Assembly (NCBI GenBank): GCA_030248135.1
Contig: JASANC010004030.1
Location: 38,737-102,736 of the forward strand
Length of the DNA: 64,000 nucleotides
Source: Theristus sp. LFF4_11
Lineage: Eukaryota > Nematoda > Chromadorea > Monhysterida > Xyalidae
Direction of reading: 5' to 3'
Every line of letters begins with the position of its first letter. Within the stretch, counting starts at the first letter, position 1. A program made the position numbers and the translations under genes. Below the pieces are notes generated by a model. That model ran no database searches and was not told the DNA's origin. It saw only the letters and a list, made by a program, of their open reading frames with translations. Positions 24,201 to 35,500 of the stretch are shown in pieces.

Positions 24201-27200
24201 CGTAATCCTTAAAATCAAAATTTGACGTTTTTTGAATTTTAGTTGGAGGAGGGGAGGGGAGGGGAGGGGAGGGGAGGGGAGGGGAGGGGATGGGAGGGGA
24301 GGGGTTTTGTCCTGACCCTCCCCAACACATGCTAGCTTTGTTTTTTTATGAACACAACAATACACTGGGCTGTTTCACGTGGTGGTTACAATAGCCTGAC
24401 AATTTCCTCACTGACAAAACTGTATGTGTGTGTCCTTTACTTTGCGTACTGATCGATTCTGAAATGAAATGAAAGTGATTGAATTGCAGTCCGGTGGCTG
24501 TTTTTGGCAAACTGTTTACTGGAGCGACTCCAGTAGCGTGTGAAGTCTCTCCATGCTGGTAAAACACAGTTTCAGTTTATTTTCGTGTCCAAGACGAAAT
24601 ACAGCGCAGGAAGATGATTATTTGGCTGGGCCGGTAATGGGCGGGCCGGAAATGAGTGGGCCGGAAATGTCGGGACGCATATGTGTGGACCGGAAATGCG
24701 TGGGCCGGAGTTGACCCCGCACCGCACAAATAGTTTGCTGCGGCTGCACAATTGCTTTGGACACAGCCAGCGGCAATCATAGCAACATAGCGCAGTGGTT
24801 CGTTAGTGGTTCGACTCTCAGAATATGCGGATGAAAATTTTTCACCTTTTTGCCGCACGACAATTTCTTTGGTGTTGTGTGGATTGCTATGATTTCAAAA
24901 CAAAGTCACTCACAAATTTGCATCTAGCTTTTCAGGCTCTGTTATTTTGTTGTGAATAGCCAGGGAATCAGCTAATTGGTTGGTGATCGTAATGCATACA
25001 TTTTGTGCCAACCAATCTCAGCCTCCCCATAGCAATAACTCACGGAATTATTGAATTCACTGAATAAAAGCTAAACTGCTGACATTTTTGTTTGAGAATA
25101 CAGAAAATAATCAGAAAAATTGTCTATTTCAGGACGATAGTGAGTGAGCATGTGCTCACAATGAAGAACAACAAAAGTAAACAAAATTGATAACATCGAA
25201 CTTTGACGCACGGCTTTTTAGGGAGAACCTAAAACCATCCGGCACGTCACGGCACGTCACTTCATCGTTTATGCGTCCGTATCTGTCTGAACGTCGACGC
25301 ACGTCGCCGTACAGGCGCATAAACGAGCGCGTGTTCTAAAACCATCAGGCACGTCACGGCACGTCACGTCATCGTTTATGCGTCCGTATCTGTCTGAACG
25401 TCGACGCACGTCGCCGTACAGGGGCATAAACGAGCGCGTGTTCTAAAACCATCCGGCACGTCACGGCACGTCACTTCATCGTTTATGCGTCCGTATCTGT
25501 CTGAACGTCGACGCACGTCGCCGTACAGGGGCAAAAACGAGCGCGTGTTCTAAAACCATCCGGCACGTCACGGCACGTCACGTCATCGTTTATGCGTCCG
25601 TATCTGTCTGAACGTCGACGCACGTCGCCGTACAGGGGCATAAACGAGCGCGTGTTCTAAAACCATCCGGCACGTCACGGCACGTCACGGCACGTCACGT
25701 CATCGTTTATGCGTCCGTATCTGTCTGAACGTCGACGTACGTCGCCGTACAGGGGCATAAACGAGCGCGAGTTCTAAAACAAGACGTTACGTGCCCTGAC
25801 GTGCCGGATTGCTCTTTTTTGCAGCATAAACGAGGTTTGACGTGACGGATACAAATACGTCATATGATGCAAATACGGACGGCTAAACGGGCCTTTAAAG
25901 CAGTTCTGCCTGGTGTCCGTCGCAAGCCAGGGGGCACCGCGGTATGCGTCTACCTGGCGAAACCGCAAACAAGGAACTTCATGTATTGTGACGAAAGAAG
26001 TGAACAGAAAAGAATGAACCAAACACACGTTATCATAATGTTCACACCTGCCGTTGATGTTTCGCATGAAATTCAAAGCCATGCGTACTATGCGTACAAA
26101 AATAACACATTTTGTGTGCTGCAAAGGACACTGTGTGTTCGAAAAATCAAAATTACCGGTATTTGCCCATGTGCTCAAGCAAAAATTGCCCATCCAAAAC
26201 GCGCGATATGCAGCGCACGCAGGGGTTTCCAAACTTTTGGCCGCTACTGCATTTGTTCCGATTCTCTTCGATTTTTTTGACAAAACAAACCGGCTGACAA
26301 TTTTTTGTCGTGCAACTCTATTTCACAGACGATTGGTTTGCGACATGTAAAACAGCAGTCGTAATTGTACCACATATCCCTTTTGCGATTTATGGGGAAT
26401 TCTAATCCTTCTTTCTTTTCTTTTCTTTTTCTTCACAGTCCTTTTCTTTTCTTTTATCAGCATCGTCCGGCATTTTTTTTGGCGATTTCCCAGTCCACCA
26501 TAGCTTCATATTCGGCTGCAAAACGATTGTCAAACTAGGCACTGGTATTCCAGTCAAACAGCATTTGAACGTGTGGTATCACTACTTATAGCTGACTCCA
26601 GGTGAGGATATGACGTAATCATGCCCATTCGCGAACGAAGCGGATTGCAGGGATGCCAGCATAATATGGATCTGTTATTATTGCTCTATTGCCCTAAAAT
26701 TCCAGAATGTAACTTTGACCAGCTCTGTGATTATAGAAGGAGCTGAGATTTTTTTTCTACCGGACTCAGGTGAATAATCTACAGTTATGCTGCGTGCACG
26801 AGAAATTTTTTGTCGTGACGCACGCTGTATGCGCATAATTCCGATTATGTAGGTGGTGTTACTTATGCTCGTTTCCCCTTTTTTCGGTTGTCGTAAAATG
26901 TGTAAGCAGTTTCATTCAGTGTTATAATAAGTTTCGCTGGAAGGATAAAATCAGTTCCTAAAGTAAAAAACTGTGCATCCCAAAGCTTACTTTTTGTTTT
27001 TGCTCGAAATGACGAAAAATGGTTATTTTGAAGCATACTTGCTATTTCTGCGTGTTGAAACAAACCGATATTTAATAGATCAAGAAGGTTTCTAAGGGTA
27101 AAAACAACGGGGAGTTTGAATTTAATTTTTATGTTTTGAAAAATTAAAGAAAAATGCAAAGTTTAGCTATTTTTCAGTTGATCGTATCAATATCGTTTTT

Positions 27201-30200
27201 AACCCTTACATAGACAGTTTCACATCAGCAAGTTTGCAGAATCGCTATAAAACTAAGAACAGCTGAAGAACTCAAAATTAAACGTATGTTTAGCTTAAAC
27301 AAAGCAAAGTAGCGAAATAGCAGTTAAACATGAATGTCAACATATTTTTGTGACTGGTGTACGTGAAATGGCCTCCCCGGGTGTAACGATCACGATCACT
27401 TTGGACCTCCAACGCTCCGAATCCTCCGGCCTCGAACGCTGATGTGAAGATCCAAGCGCCCGGAACTGTCCTGCGTTTAGTTTCAGAAAGCACAAGTTTA
27501 TTGCGAGTCGTTTGGTTGATGCGTTAATGGTATCGTGTGTTTGTGTGTGTCTCACCAATTTCCAAGTTCTCTTTTCCTCTTTCTCTCTTTTACTTCGTTA
27601 GCCAACTCTTGACAGAAGGACAACAATAAAACCACCACTGACACAAAAAGAAAGGATAGGATCAGTTAGGGTGTGGTAGTTAACGAACTAGTGGTAGCGT
27701 AGAAGAGTGGCCCCGAACACAAGGAAACAACGTATTTATAAACAACAGCAACCAATACGAAAAGAGTAGCCGACCCAATGCAAAGAAAGTAGCTTAGCCA
27801 TTCACATTCACACATCGTGCACCGTATCCCCTGCAACGCAGTCCGCAGTGACTCAAGGAATCGGGCAGCCTAAAAGGGTACATTACATACGTGCATGCTA
27901 TGCGAACGTTAGCAACGATAAATCTAAATGCAGCAACGCTTTACGATCTCTGATTTTTTGTTTTTTTTCACAGAATTTACAGAATTTCGCACACGCTGTG
28001 ATTTCACTGAAGAGGATAATTGAAAAATACGTTTTAAGATTGTTCAGTAAATACGCATTGTTCAGTAAAACAAACTGGCACAAAAATATATAATTCTTAT
28101 GTACTTGATAGTCCATGTGCAACATCAAAGACTTGAAAATGGTTGTCAAGCCAAATTTCTCACGGGCTTACAGATCCATATTGTACTTTTATATGGGTTT
28201 TTCACATTTTCAGATAAGAAATTAAGCAAAACTTTACGAGCTACACTGGAAACTGAACCCTCATTCACCTACCCATTTGGTATTAGCCAAGTGCGTTAGA
28301 AATTTGTTGACTTCGTCGTTATCGGAAAAGTCCTTCGCCAAACCGCCTGTTTTCGCGTGTGACCTGTACGTGAGTTAATGTTCACAAAGTTAAAATTTTG
28401 CGGTAAATTTTCAACATCAGCTGTCAACTTAGTAGCTGATTTGAGCCGTTAATTTTGTTTACGTCTTTCATCACCCTGCTATTTTCAGAAGTACATTGTA
28501 CAGGGTGAGCCAAAAAGGTTCCAACTTCAATCGCACAATCCAAAATTGTACAGCTCTCATCGGCTTGTGCTAAGATGTTTCGAGCTGAAAATTGGAACTA
28601 TTAGATCACGTCGAAAAGTTTTTCTGGCCAAATTTTTTTAGAATGCGTTGCCATTATCATTCACATCAGCAGAATATCTTGAAAACATAAAAAACCGATA
28701 AATGTTGTGGAATGCTAACGGTTGATTTTTTAGCTGTAACAAGTACCAAATGATGAACTTTGCTGACAACCCGAGTGTTCACAACACAAAAAAGATGAAA
28801 AAGCAATACTCATGGCATATAGTGCTGTGCCATTTCTGTTATCACCTTTGAGTTGCTGAAAAAAATAAGTTTGAAAATTCATGCTAAAAACAAAATGAAA
28901 AATGCATAAGTTGTTCACTTGCCCAAAAAACCATAAATTTTTGCCGCTTTTTAAGTTTGCAACAAAACAGATTGTATTGGTAATGTTGAAAATGACATGG
29001 TACTATGTGCCATGAAGGCGGAATGCATCCGCAATACGTAATTAAAGTCAATTACGGGATGAACCGGAAAAGCAACGGGTGTTGCGGTGTCCTCACTCAG
29101 AAAATGATGATGACCAATATCAGAATAAATATTCTGCACGTACAGTCTACTTGACTAATATATGCAACTCGCTGATTGGTTAGTCATAGCAGTTCTCATC
29201 GGTGATTGACTGGTCATGAGAAATTCTCAGCGTTGATTGGTTGTTTATGAGCAATTCGCAGAGCGCTGATTGGTTGGTCATAACGTCATGTTGCATATGT
29301 TATTGAGTTAGGCTGTGCATAGTTGTTGACATAAGAATTTTTTTTAAAATTATCTCACTGATGTTCGCTGAACCGCCTGCAAGCACCGGTTGCGGACTTA
29401 TGTGAATCATTATAATTCAGAAGAAAATAACAGCGTTTTGGATCTTTGGTCGGATAGCCGGCGTAAGTAGCGTCAATGTTGAAATATTTATAAAGGTCCT
29501 TGTGCCAGTTAGCAAGGAAGGTGCGGTTAATGACGTCGCAGCCCGTTTCTGAGAAAAAAAGCGCAATTATCGCAATGCCGAAGTACCGGTTTCGGCTACT
29601 ACGCTCTCAGCTAGCGACAATATACTGGGCGGGCCAAAAAAAACTATCCGGTCTGAAACTGCTCTCACTAGCGTGTGGTAAAGACCTTTTGAGCTGAAAT
29701 TTTCAGTGGTGACAGAACACATCACGGAAATTTTGTGATTTTATTCTGGTTTAACCAAGTAAATTTCGTTTTACAGTGTAATGTTTGAAAAATCGACTTT
29801 TTCACGTTGAAGCAAATTTTTTCACCGAGAATTTCAAAGCGCATCTTTGCACCTAGACGTCATCATCATCTTCAACAGTCTCATCTGGCAGTGGTTGCGT
29901 GCGTTCGTCCTTTTTTCTTCTTCATCGTCTTCGGCCATTGGCGTCGTGTCAGCTGCTCGTTGTGCGCACCGCCGCGTCGCTTGCCGGCGAGATGGCAGCG
30001 TGAGTGCAGTGGAGGAATAGGCTCGCAGCACGTTGGGACGTTGGACGAATGCGAAGGAGACAGCCGTTCAAGCAGCAGAGTTTGGCGTATCCATCAGTGC
30101 AGTCGTAATATGTAATATCATCACGAGTCGTAAGTATCCGGCCGAGGATGTGTGCCGAGAGATGAACGTCGTCAGCCAATGGGCCGATGACGCGTCGAGG

Positions 30201-31562
30201 CCAAGGTGCCGAGTTTCACGTGTTTCCGGCCGCCGAACGAGCGCCGAGGATTGAGCCGTGATGGGATGGGCCGCAGTGACGATGAATGGAGACAGGGGCG
30301 TTTCCGGCCGAGGATGTATATCGGTCGTCGTAGGACGTATTGAGTGAAAAGTGCAATTCTATGCTCAGTCTTTGCTGCCATCATGATTAAGTGGACGGCA
30401 GAGCAGCGTGTCTGGTCTGCTCTTTCATGGGAACAGACAAATAGCTTTTACACAGTGGTTCGGCAATTTTGTACAATGTTCAATTCGACCTCGCGTAACG
30501 ATACATCAGTTCTGAAGTCCGTTTATGAGCAATGATACACAGTGAGATTGTGGATGAACATTGTTTTTGTGTCAAAAATTGCTATCTTTTGAAAATTACA
30601 CTGTAAAAATAAACTGAAACGTATGAGCCAAAAAATAGATAAAAACTCTCAAAGTGTTCTAACAGTGTTCCAAATTCTAAGTCAGAAGGTAAGGTCCCAG
30701 CACAAGCCAGTGAGAGCATTTTCAAGTTGGAACTTTTTTTGTTTCGCCCTGTATTTTACAAGTTTCGAAGGCCTACAAATTTGACTAACGGTTTGGCCGA
30801 ATAAACAAGGCAGTCCTTGTATTCTCCCTCAAGACGGGATTAGTCGCAGACTAGGAGTTGCCTTTTTGAACAATACTAAGATAATTCCCAATCATGTGTG
30901 CAACGGATAAAGAATGAAGAGAATAGCACGAAAAACACGAATGAGTTCAAAAAACACGTCAAATTTGACACACAATTGGGATTCTGAACGATTTTCTTTT
31001 TTCATTCAAAATTCGGGCGCTCCTTGCACCCTGAAAAAAACTGCCGAATTCAATCTGCCATTCCGTAAAATGAGTTTTTGCTCGATTTTTTTAAAAATTT
31101 TTCTCTCATAAATTATCTTAATTTTATGTTGGCAAATTATGAAATAAAACCTCAGTTTCATTCGTTCGATATCGGTAAGGCCTATAAAAAATGCTATAAA
31201 ACATTATGGGTTTGTACAGTATGTTTGTTTAAACCTGTCATCCTTTTTTGCAAAATACAGAGCTCGCGAAAGATAAAGACCGGATTTGGGTTGTAAAGAA
31301 GACGTGTGCTCCAGCTCGCATTCACAAATGCGGCTTTTCAGTTTCAACCAAACACGATTCGCTCTTATGTTTCTTCAATTCAAAGTTTTGCTGGCTCTGT
31401 GTTTTGCTGAATAACATGTCAGATTTACAGAAACATGCTGTAGGTTGCTACAACCGGGGCCCGCCGTTTGCCGTTGCCCGCAAACCAACCGTCAGTCTGG
31501 CATTTCGGCACCAAAAACACCAGCAACAGCAGCGTAAGCGCTGCCACAGCTGGCTGCACCAT
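21241..31562 (-). CDS. Lectin A2: CTLD / EB-module membrane protein with very long introns (partly resolved)
   Basis: Supported minus-strand exons: 31562-31490 (signal peptide MVQPAVAALTLLLLVFLVPKC), 29548-29359 (CDVINRTFL ... RCYFLL ... ACRRFSEH, start of a CTLD), 29095-29004 (VIDFNYVLRMH), 23412-23293 (EB-like: CTHFQRCVGGSICSDNNTCVC), 22184-22053 (EB-like: ACDTGVQCFEPAVCNETLKVC), 21344-21241 (NDVLLVSVLAVAVSCVMTFL, then stop). Joining phases agree among the first three and among the last three. The missing CTLD part should lie between 29004 and 23412. A GC-richer open block ending at 27470 (PGAWIFTSAFEAGG frame) is a weak candidate. The tail after the TM is only a few residues. Introns are loaded with transposons. 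It may be a working gene or one being broken by insertions. Confidence 0.6.
21520..21789. mobile_element. MITE family 4, copy 1
   Basis: Ends TACCGTAAGGTCTTGCA and, inverted, TGCAAGACTTTCAGGTA enclose several TTATAAG/CTTATAA blocks and ACACTCCGCCCACTTTT (as GTGGGCGGAGTGTCACAC). Copies in inverted orientation lie at 55931-56181 and 60946-61194. Confidence 0.75.
21825..21966. mobile_element. Short palindromic element with ACGTGACGTG arms
   Basis: Ends GAGGCCCGTTTGTGCCTGACG and, inverted, CGTCAGGTATAAACGGGCC enclose GTACGTCGACGTACG and GTGACGTGACGTGACGTGCC. It belongs with the ACGTCACGG-rich elements at 25229-25905 and 46001-46934. Confidence 0.7.
22965..23230. mobile_element. MITE family 3, copy 2
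   Basis: Reverse-complement copy of the element at 16642-16923, with ends TACGGAATGACCGAG and TCGGTCATACTGTA. It contains CAACTCCTAGTCTGCGA and AGGGTGCAAGGAGCGCGCG. It lies in the lectin A2 intron just below the first EB exon. Confidence 0.75.
23999..24350. mobile_element. Tc1/mariner-type MITE, copy 2, interrupted by a second element
   Basis: The left end ACAGTGACGGCCAAAGGTTT and the following interior match the reverse complement of the element at 17262-17494. The copy is split at TCCCCAACA by the insertion 24089-24318. Matching resumes with CATGCTAGCTTTG and AACACAACAAT, then stops. A lone right end (GGGGTTTCCAAACTTTTGG) occurs at about 26223-26245. It may be the missing terminus, displaced by later insertions. 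Confidence 0.75.
24089..24318. mobile_element. Nested element with GGGTCAGGACAAAACCC ends and G/C-rich microsatellite arms
   Basis: Inverted ends GGGTCAGGACAAAACCC and GGGTTTTGTCCTGACCC lead into CCCCT repeats at the left and GGGGA repeats at the right. The 9-bp sequence TCCCCAACA is present at both flanks (24080-24088 and 24319-24327) but once in the intact host element, so it is a target duplication. Nine base pairs suggests a Mutator-like origin. Confidence 0.85.
24780..24835 (+). repeat. Short tRNA-like sequence, probable SINE relic
   Basis: CATAGCGCAGTGG resembles an A box, and GTGGTTCGACTCTCAG resembles a B box. They lie too close together for a tRNA gene. Upstream is a short array of GGGCCGGAAATG units (24635-24710). 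Confidence 0.3.
25229..25905. repeat. 107-bp tandem array, five to six units
   Basis: CTAAAACCATC starts at 25229, 25336, 25443, 25550 and 25657, then at 25774 in a variant. The first spacings are exactly 107 bp. Each unit holds GGCACGTCACGGCACGTCAC, CATCGTTTATGCGTCC and GTCGACGCACGTCGCCGTAC. The right end (CTAAACGGGCCTTTAAAG, to 25905) matches the terminus of the element at 21825-21966, so the array is probably the inside of a transposon. Confidence 0.85.
29622..30753 (+). mobile_element. Decayed mariner-like transposon
   Basis: The left end ACTGGGCGGGCCAAAAAAAAC and right end GTTTCGCCCTGTA are imperfect inverted repeats of the GGGTGRGCCAAAAAG type. A second related left end is at 28500 (ACAGGGTGAGCCAAAAAGG). 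Inside are frame-broken transposase-like segments. It lies in lectin A2's first intron, about 70 bp from the first CTLD exon. Confidence 0.6.
30374..30535 (+). pseudogene. Mariner-type transposase N-terminal helix-turn-helix fragment
   Basis: The frame reads IKWTAEQRVWSALSWEQTN, then SFYTVVRQFCTMFN and a stop. Pattern WTxEQRV ... W ... TNSFxxVxRxFxxxF fits the N-terminal DNA-binding domain of mariner/Tc-like transposases. A second HTH-like block (NAKETAVQAAEFGVSISAV) lies at about 30047-30110. No catalytic DDD/E region is recognisable, so this is a remnant. Confidence 0.55.
30788..31066. mobile_element. MITE family 3, copy 3
   Basis: Direct copy of the element at 16642-16923, with left end ACGGTTTGGCCGA and right end TCTGCCATTCCGTA. 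It shares AAGGCAGTCCTTGTATTCTC and CCTTGCACCCTGAAAAAA. It lies in the first intron of lectin A2. Confidence 0.75.
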
Positions 31563-32516
31563 GCGGCATTGTAGCTCGCTTATGGGTGAACGCATCATGG
31601 TGATGATGATCCGTTGTGTTTATGCTGTTTTTTCGCGGGTATACAAAGCTTTTTTTTCTCGTCGAGAATGAAACGACTATGAAAATGTTATGAAATGGAA
31701 TCGCACTGTAGGTATGATCCATAAGTAGTGACACTACCAACTTTGAAAGTGCGGTAGTTAGTTAGCAATTTTTTGAGCTCTCGCACTCTCAGCACTTTGG
31801 GTGAAGCTTTTACCGCTGTGCGGTTTTCCATCACATCCCCATTCAACCTTACTCAGCTTCCTTCGCGCAAAAAGATCATACGTGAACGTGCGAATTCCTT
31901 TGGTCTGGCCAGATTGAAACAAGCCAGATTAAGCCGAGCCAGATTGAGCAGAGCCAGATTGAGACGAGCCGAATTGAACCTGGCCCGATTGAGACCGGAG
32001 CCAGATTGAGCCGAGCCAGTTTGAGCCGAGCCAGATTGAGCCGAGCCAGATTGAGCCGAGCCAGATTGAGACGAGCCAGATTGAGACGAGCCGGATTGAA
32101 CCTGGGCAGTTTAAGACGATCCAGTTTCTTTGTGTGCGTGGGTGTAACCATTTTGCAACCAATTTCCAGATACGATTTGCTTTTGAAAAAAGTTTATTTC
32201 TTGTTGTAGGCAAATAATAATTAGGTAAATAGGTAAGTGTAAGTAATTAATTAGTGAAAAACTGAATTTCGCCCGCGGACACCGCTTACAAACATAGGTG
32301 ACAAGCTACAATAACGAACTTTTAAAACTGTGTCATTGAATGTTGTTACATAACGTTACATAATGTTGTCGCAATTTGTTGACGATTATTGGGTAACAGT
32401 TGTTCTGAAACAAGCTTGTTGGTTACGTTTTAGTTTTCTAGTGGAATTGGTAATTTGTGAATATCAATGTGATTAATCTTGATTAGATTCATAGAGTATG
32501 AGTGACAACCGAGTGT
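31563..32516. other. Intergenic region between lectin B 3' end and lectin A2 5' end
   Basis: The lectin A2 promoter should lie in the lower part. The interval holds the 15-bp minisatellite at 31907-32112 and otherwise AT-rich unique sequence. No coding features were seen. Confidence 0.45.
31907..32112. repeat. 15-bp minisatellite, AGCCAGATTGAGCCG
   Basis: About 13 imperfect units of AGCCAGATTGAGCCG run head to tail. Because the unit is a multiple of three, both strands stay open (ARLSR on plus, LGSIW-type on minus). These ORFs are repeat artefacts. Confidence 0.85.
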
Positions 32517-35500
32517 TCACTTCTTTTTAAATCGCTTATGCTTCTCAGTTCGTTTTTTGCCCTTGGTCGTCACCGAACTTCTGTTAGCGAATCGCTGGTT
32601 GGTGACCGACTTCAGTTGCGTCGTTGTCGACTCATCAGCTTTGGTTTTTCGCAGACGATTCAAACGACGCTTCAGTGCACACGCCACTATAACAAAAATT
32701 TAACGGTCCTGATTTGTCAACAAACTTTAAAAGCAAGAAAAAATGTTACGCGCATTTTGACACTGCTTTTAAGCGTGAAATAGCATTCTACTTTCTAGGT
32801 TCGCTGATGTTTTACCCAGACTATAAGATCTGTCTGTGGTAAAACACACCTTCGGCCTGGTGACCGTCGCACTGACGAGCGAGGCGGCACCGCGGTTGAT
32901 GCCTCTACCTGGCGAAACCGCAAACAGCGAACTTCATGTATTATCTTTTCGTGTGAAGGAGGCGGAGTAATGTTGAATGATGCGTGGAAAAGCCGCACGG
33001 CTGGAAAAGCTGTTTCGCGCCCGAAATTCGAATATGAAATAAAGAATTTGCTAAGTGACAAAAATTCTGATTGGTTGTTTCTCAATTTCTTGCAAAAAAT
33101 GCGGTCAGACTACGTTCAGTTTTGCTGATTTCAGATTGCCGCGCAGCCATGAAACGATTTCTCAATCTGTGCGTGCAAACGCATATTGGGTCCACGTTTA
33201 CAAAGAAGGATAAAAATATTTTGCCCACCCGTACCAACCGAATATCGCGACGACAGCGAGCGCGCTTGCCAACGCAAGCAAGGCGCCGACAACGCCCAGC
33301 AGAATCCACGCGATCTCGCTTGATGTTCCTGTTTGTCGGTCTTGTTGCTCCTTGTTCTTCTTTTGCCGGGCGATTGGGAGTTCCGTTGGTCGGCGCTGTC
33401 GTTGGTGGTGGTGTCGAAGTGGTTGGTATTGATTCCGCTGAAGAGCCTGAATCGAGCTGGAAAACTCGAGGCAATAGCTGATTGGCTGGTGCGTGATCCT
33501 GATCAGATTCAAACGATCTGGTACAAACAATCGGTTCTAATATCTGTTATTTTGGGCCGAGACTATAGAAAGGTAAACCGTTCCATGTATGACGCGGGAA
33601 TTTTAAAAGTCGTAAAGTCATCGATCCGAGTCCCCTGCTTGGGGCCGGGTCAATTTGGCCAACTTGAATGGTCACATAATGATTGAAAATAGTTTCCTTT
33701 CGACGTCTCCAAACGCAGTGAACCGCGGATCCTAATATCCCACATATCCCAGTTCCCAATGGTATATGCGTGCATTGAGTCGCAGAATGCAGTGCAGTTT
33801 TACTCGCAGTGCATGATGCGTTTTTTCCTGCGTGTGCACTATTAAACATATTATCTAAAAATGCGGGAGACGCATATAAAAGGAGGAATATGGCCTTGTG
33901 TAAGCAGTGAAAGACTTGGCTCGACAACGCTTTTCAAGTCTCTGATGTGGTACACACGGATACAAGTACATAAGAGTCATATTTTTGCGCCGTTTATTCT
34001 TTATTTCGGTTGCAAGTGGCAACCCTCGTACATTGTAGACAAATGAAACTTTCACATTTGCTTTTTTCTAGCATTTAGCGACCTCTAAAACCACTAAAAT
34101 AACGATCAGACTTTAGATCGCTGACACTGGTTTGCACAAAGTGTATCGCAGAGGCATTGGGAACGCAAGGTCTCCTTTTGTGGCAATGACTCACCGGTTT
34201 ATCCTGTCACAAGAGTTTGGTAAAAAGGGTGAAAATCAACGGAAGACAACACTTTTTGCACTGGTGCTGCTGCATGCACAGCGGTGCGTACGTTAGCAAC
34301 AACGATAAAGCTACATGCAGCAATGTTTTGCAATCTCTGATGTTTCTGTTTTTTGCACAGAATTTACAGTGCAAACATTTTGGTCACACATTCTTCTAAA
34401 CCCCAGACAACTCAGGTTTTTCATTTTTCGTTTTCAGGCCAATTTCGTCTATGCTATTTCTACGGCCGATTCGGCCAAAATAGTCACGATTCAGTTCCTA
34501 TAATTGCTCACATAAGAAAACTGACCCAAAAGCCGTGATCGGCGCAATGAATTACCATGGAAAACACCGATTTCTTGTTTTTCATTTCTGGACCGGTTTC
34601 ACTAAATTCCACAGCCGATTCGCCCGAAATCGTCACGATTCGGTATCTAGAGTTGCTCACATGAAAAAACTAACGCAAAATCCGTGATCAGTGTATTTAA
34701 TTACCATGGAAAACACCGTATTTTTGTTTTTCATTTCTGGACCGATTTCGCCAATTTCCACGGCCGATTCGCCCGAAATCGTCACGATTCAGTAGCTAGA
34801 GTTGCTCACATAAAAAACTAACCCAAAATCCGTGATCAGTGCATTGAATTACCATGGAAAACGCCGTTTTCTTGTTTTTCATTTCTAGACCGATTTCGCT
34901 AAAGTCCACGGTCGATTCGCCCGAAATCGTCACGATTCGGTATCTAGAGTTGCTCACATAAAAAAACTAACACAAAATCCGTGACCAGCGCATTGAATTA
35001 CCCTGGAAAACACCCTTTTCTTATTTTTCGTTTCTGGACCGATTTAGCCAATTTCCACCGCCGATTCGCCCGAAATCGTCACGATTCAGCATCTAGAGTA
35101 GCTCACGTAAGAAAACTAACCAAAATCCGTGATCACCGCATTGAATTACCCTGGAAAACATCTTTTTCTTGTTTTTCGTTTGCGGACCGATTTCGCCAAT
35201 TTCCACGACCGATTCGCCCGAAATCGTCACGATTCAGCATCTAGAGTTGCTCACGTAAGAAAACTAACCCAATATCCGTGATCAGCGCATTGAATTATCC
35301 TGGAAAACACCCTTTTCTTGTTTTTCGTTTCTGGACCGATTTCGCCGATTTCCACGGCCGATTCGCCCGACATCGTCACGATTCAGCATCTAGAGTTGCT
35401 TGCATAAAAAAACGAACCCAAAATTCGTGATCAGCGCATTGAATTACCCTGGAAAACACCCTTTTCTTGTTTTTCGTTTCTGGACCGATTTCGCCAATTT

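Noticed and set aside
25229..25905. CRISPR-like regular repeat spacing
   Set aside because: The 107-bp units are continuous tandem repeats without unique spacers, in a eukaryotic genome.
28730..28918. Minus-strand ORF with a TTTTTTTCAG acceptor in lectin A2 (SGCQQSSSFGTCYS end)
   Set aside because: Entering in the phase left by the preceding exon (phase 1) hits a stop after four codons, so it was not added to the model.
31876..32213. Repetitive ORFs (ARLSR and LGSIW types) on both strands
   Set aside because: A 15-bp minisatellite stays open in several frames. No splice or start context.
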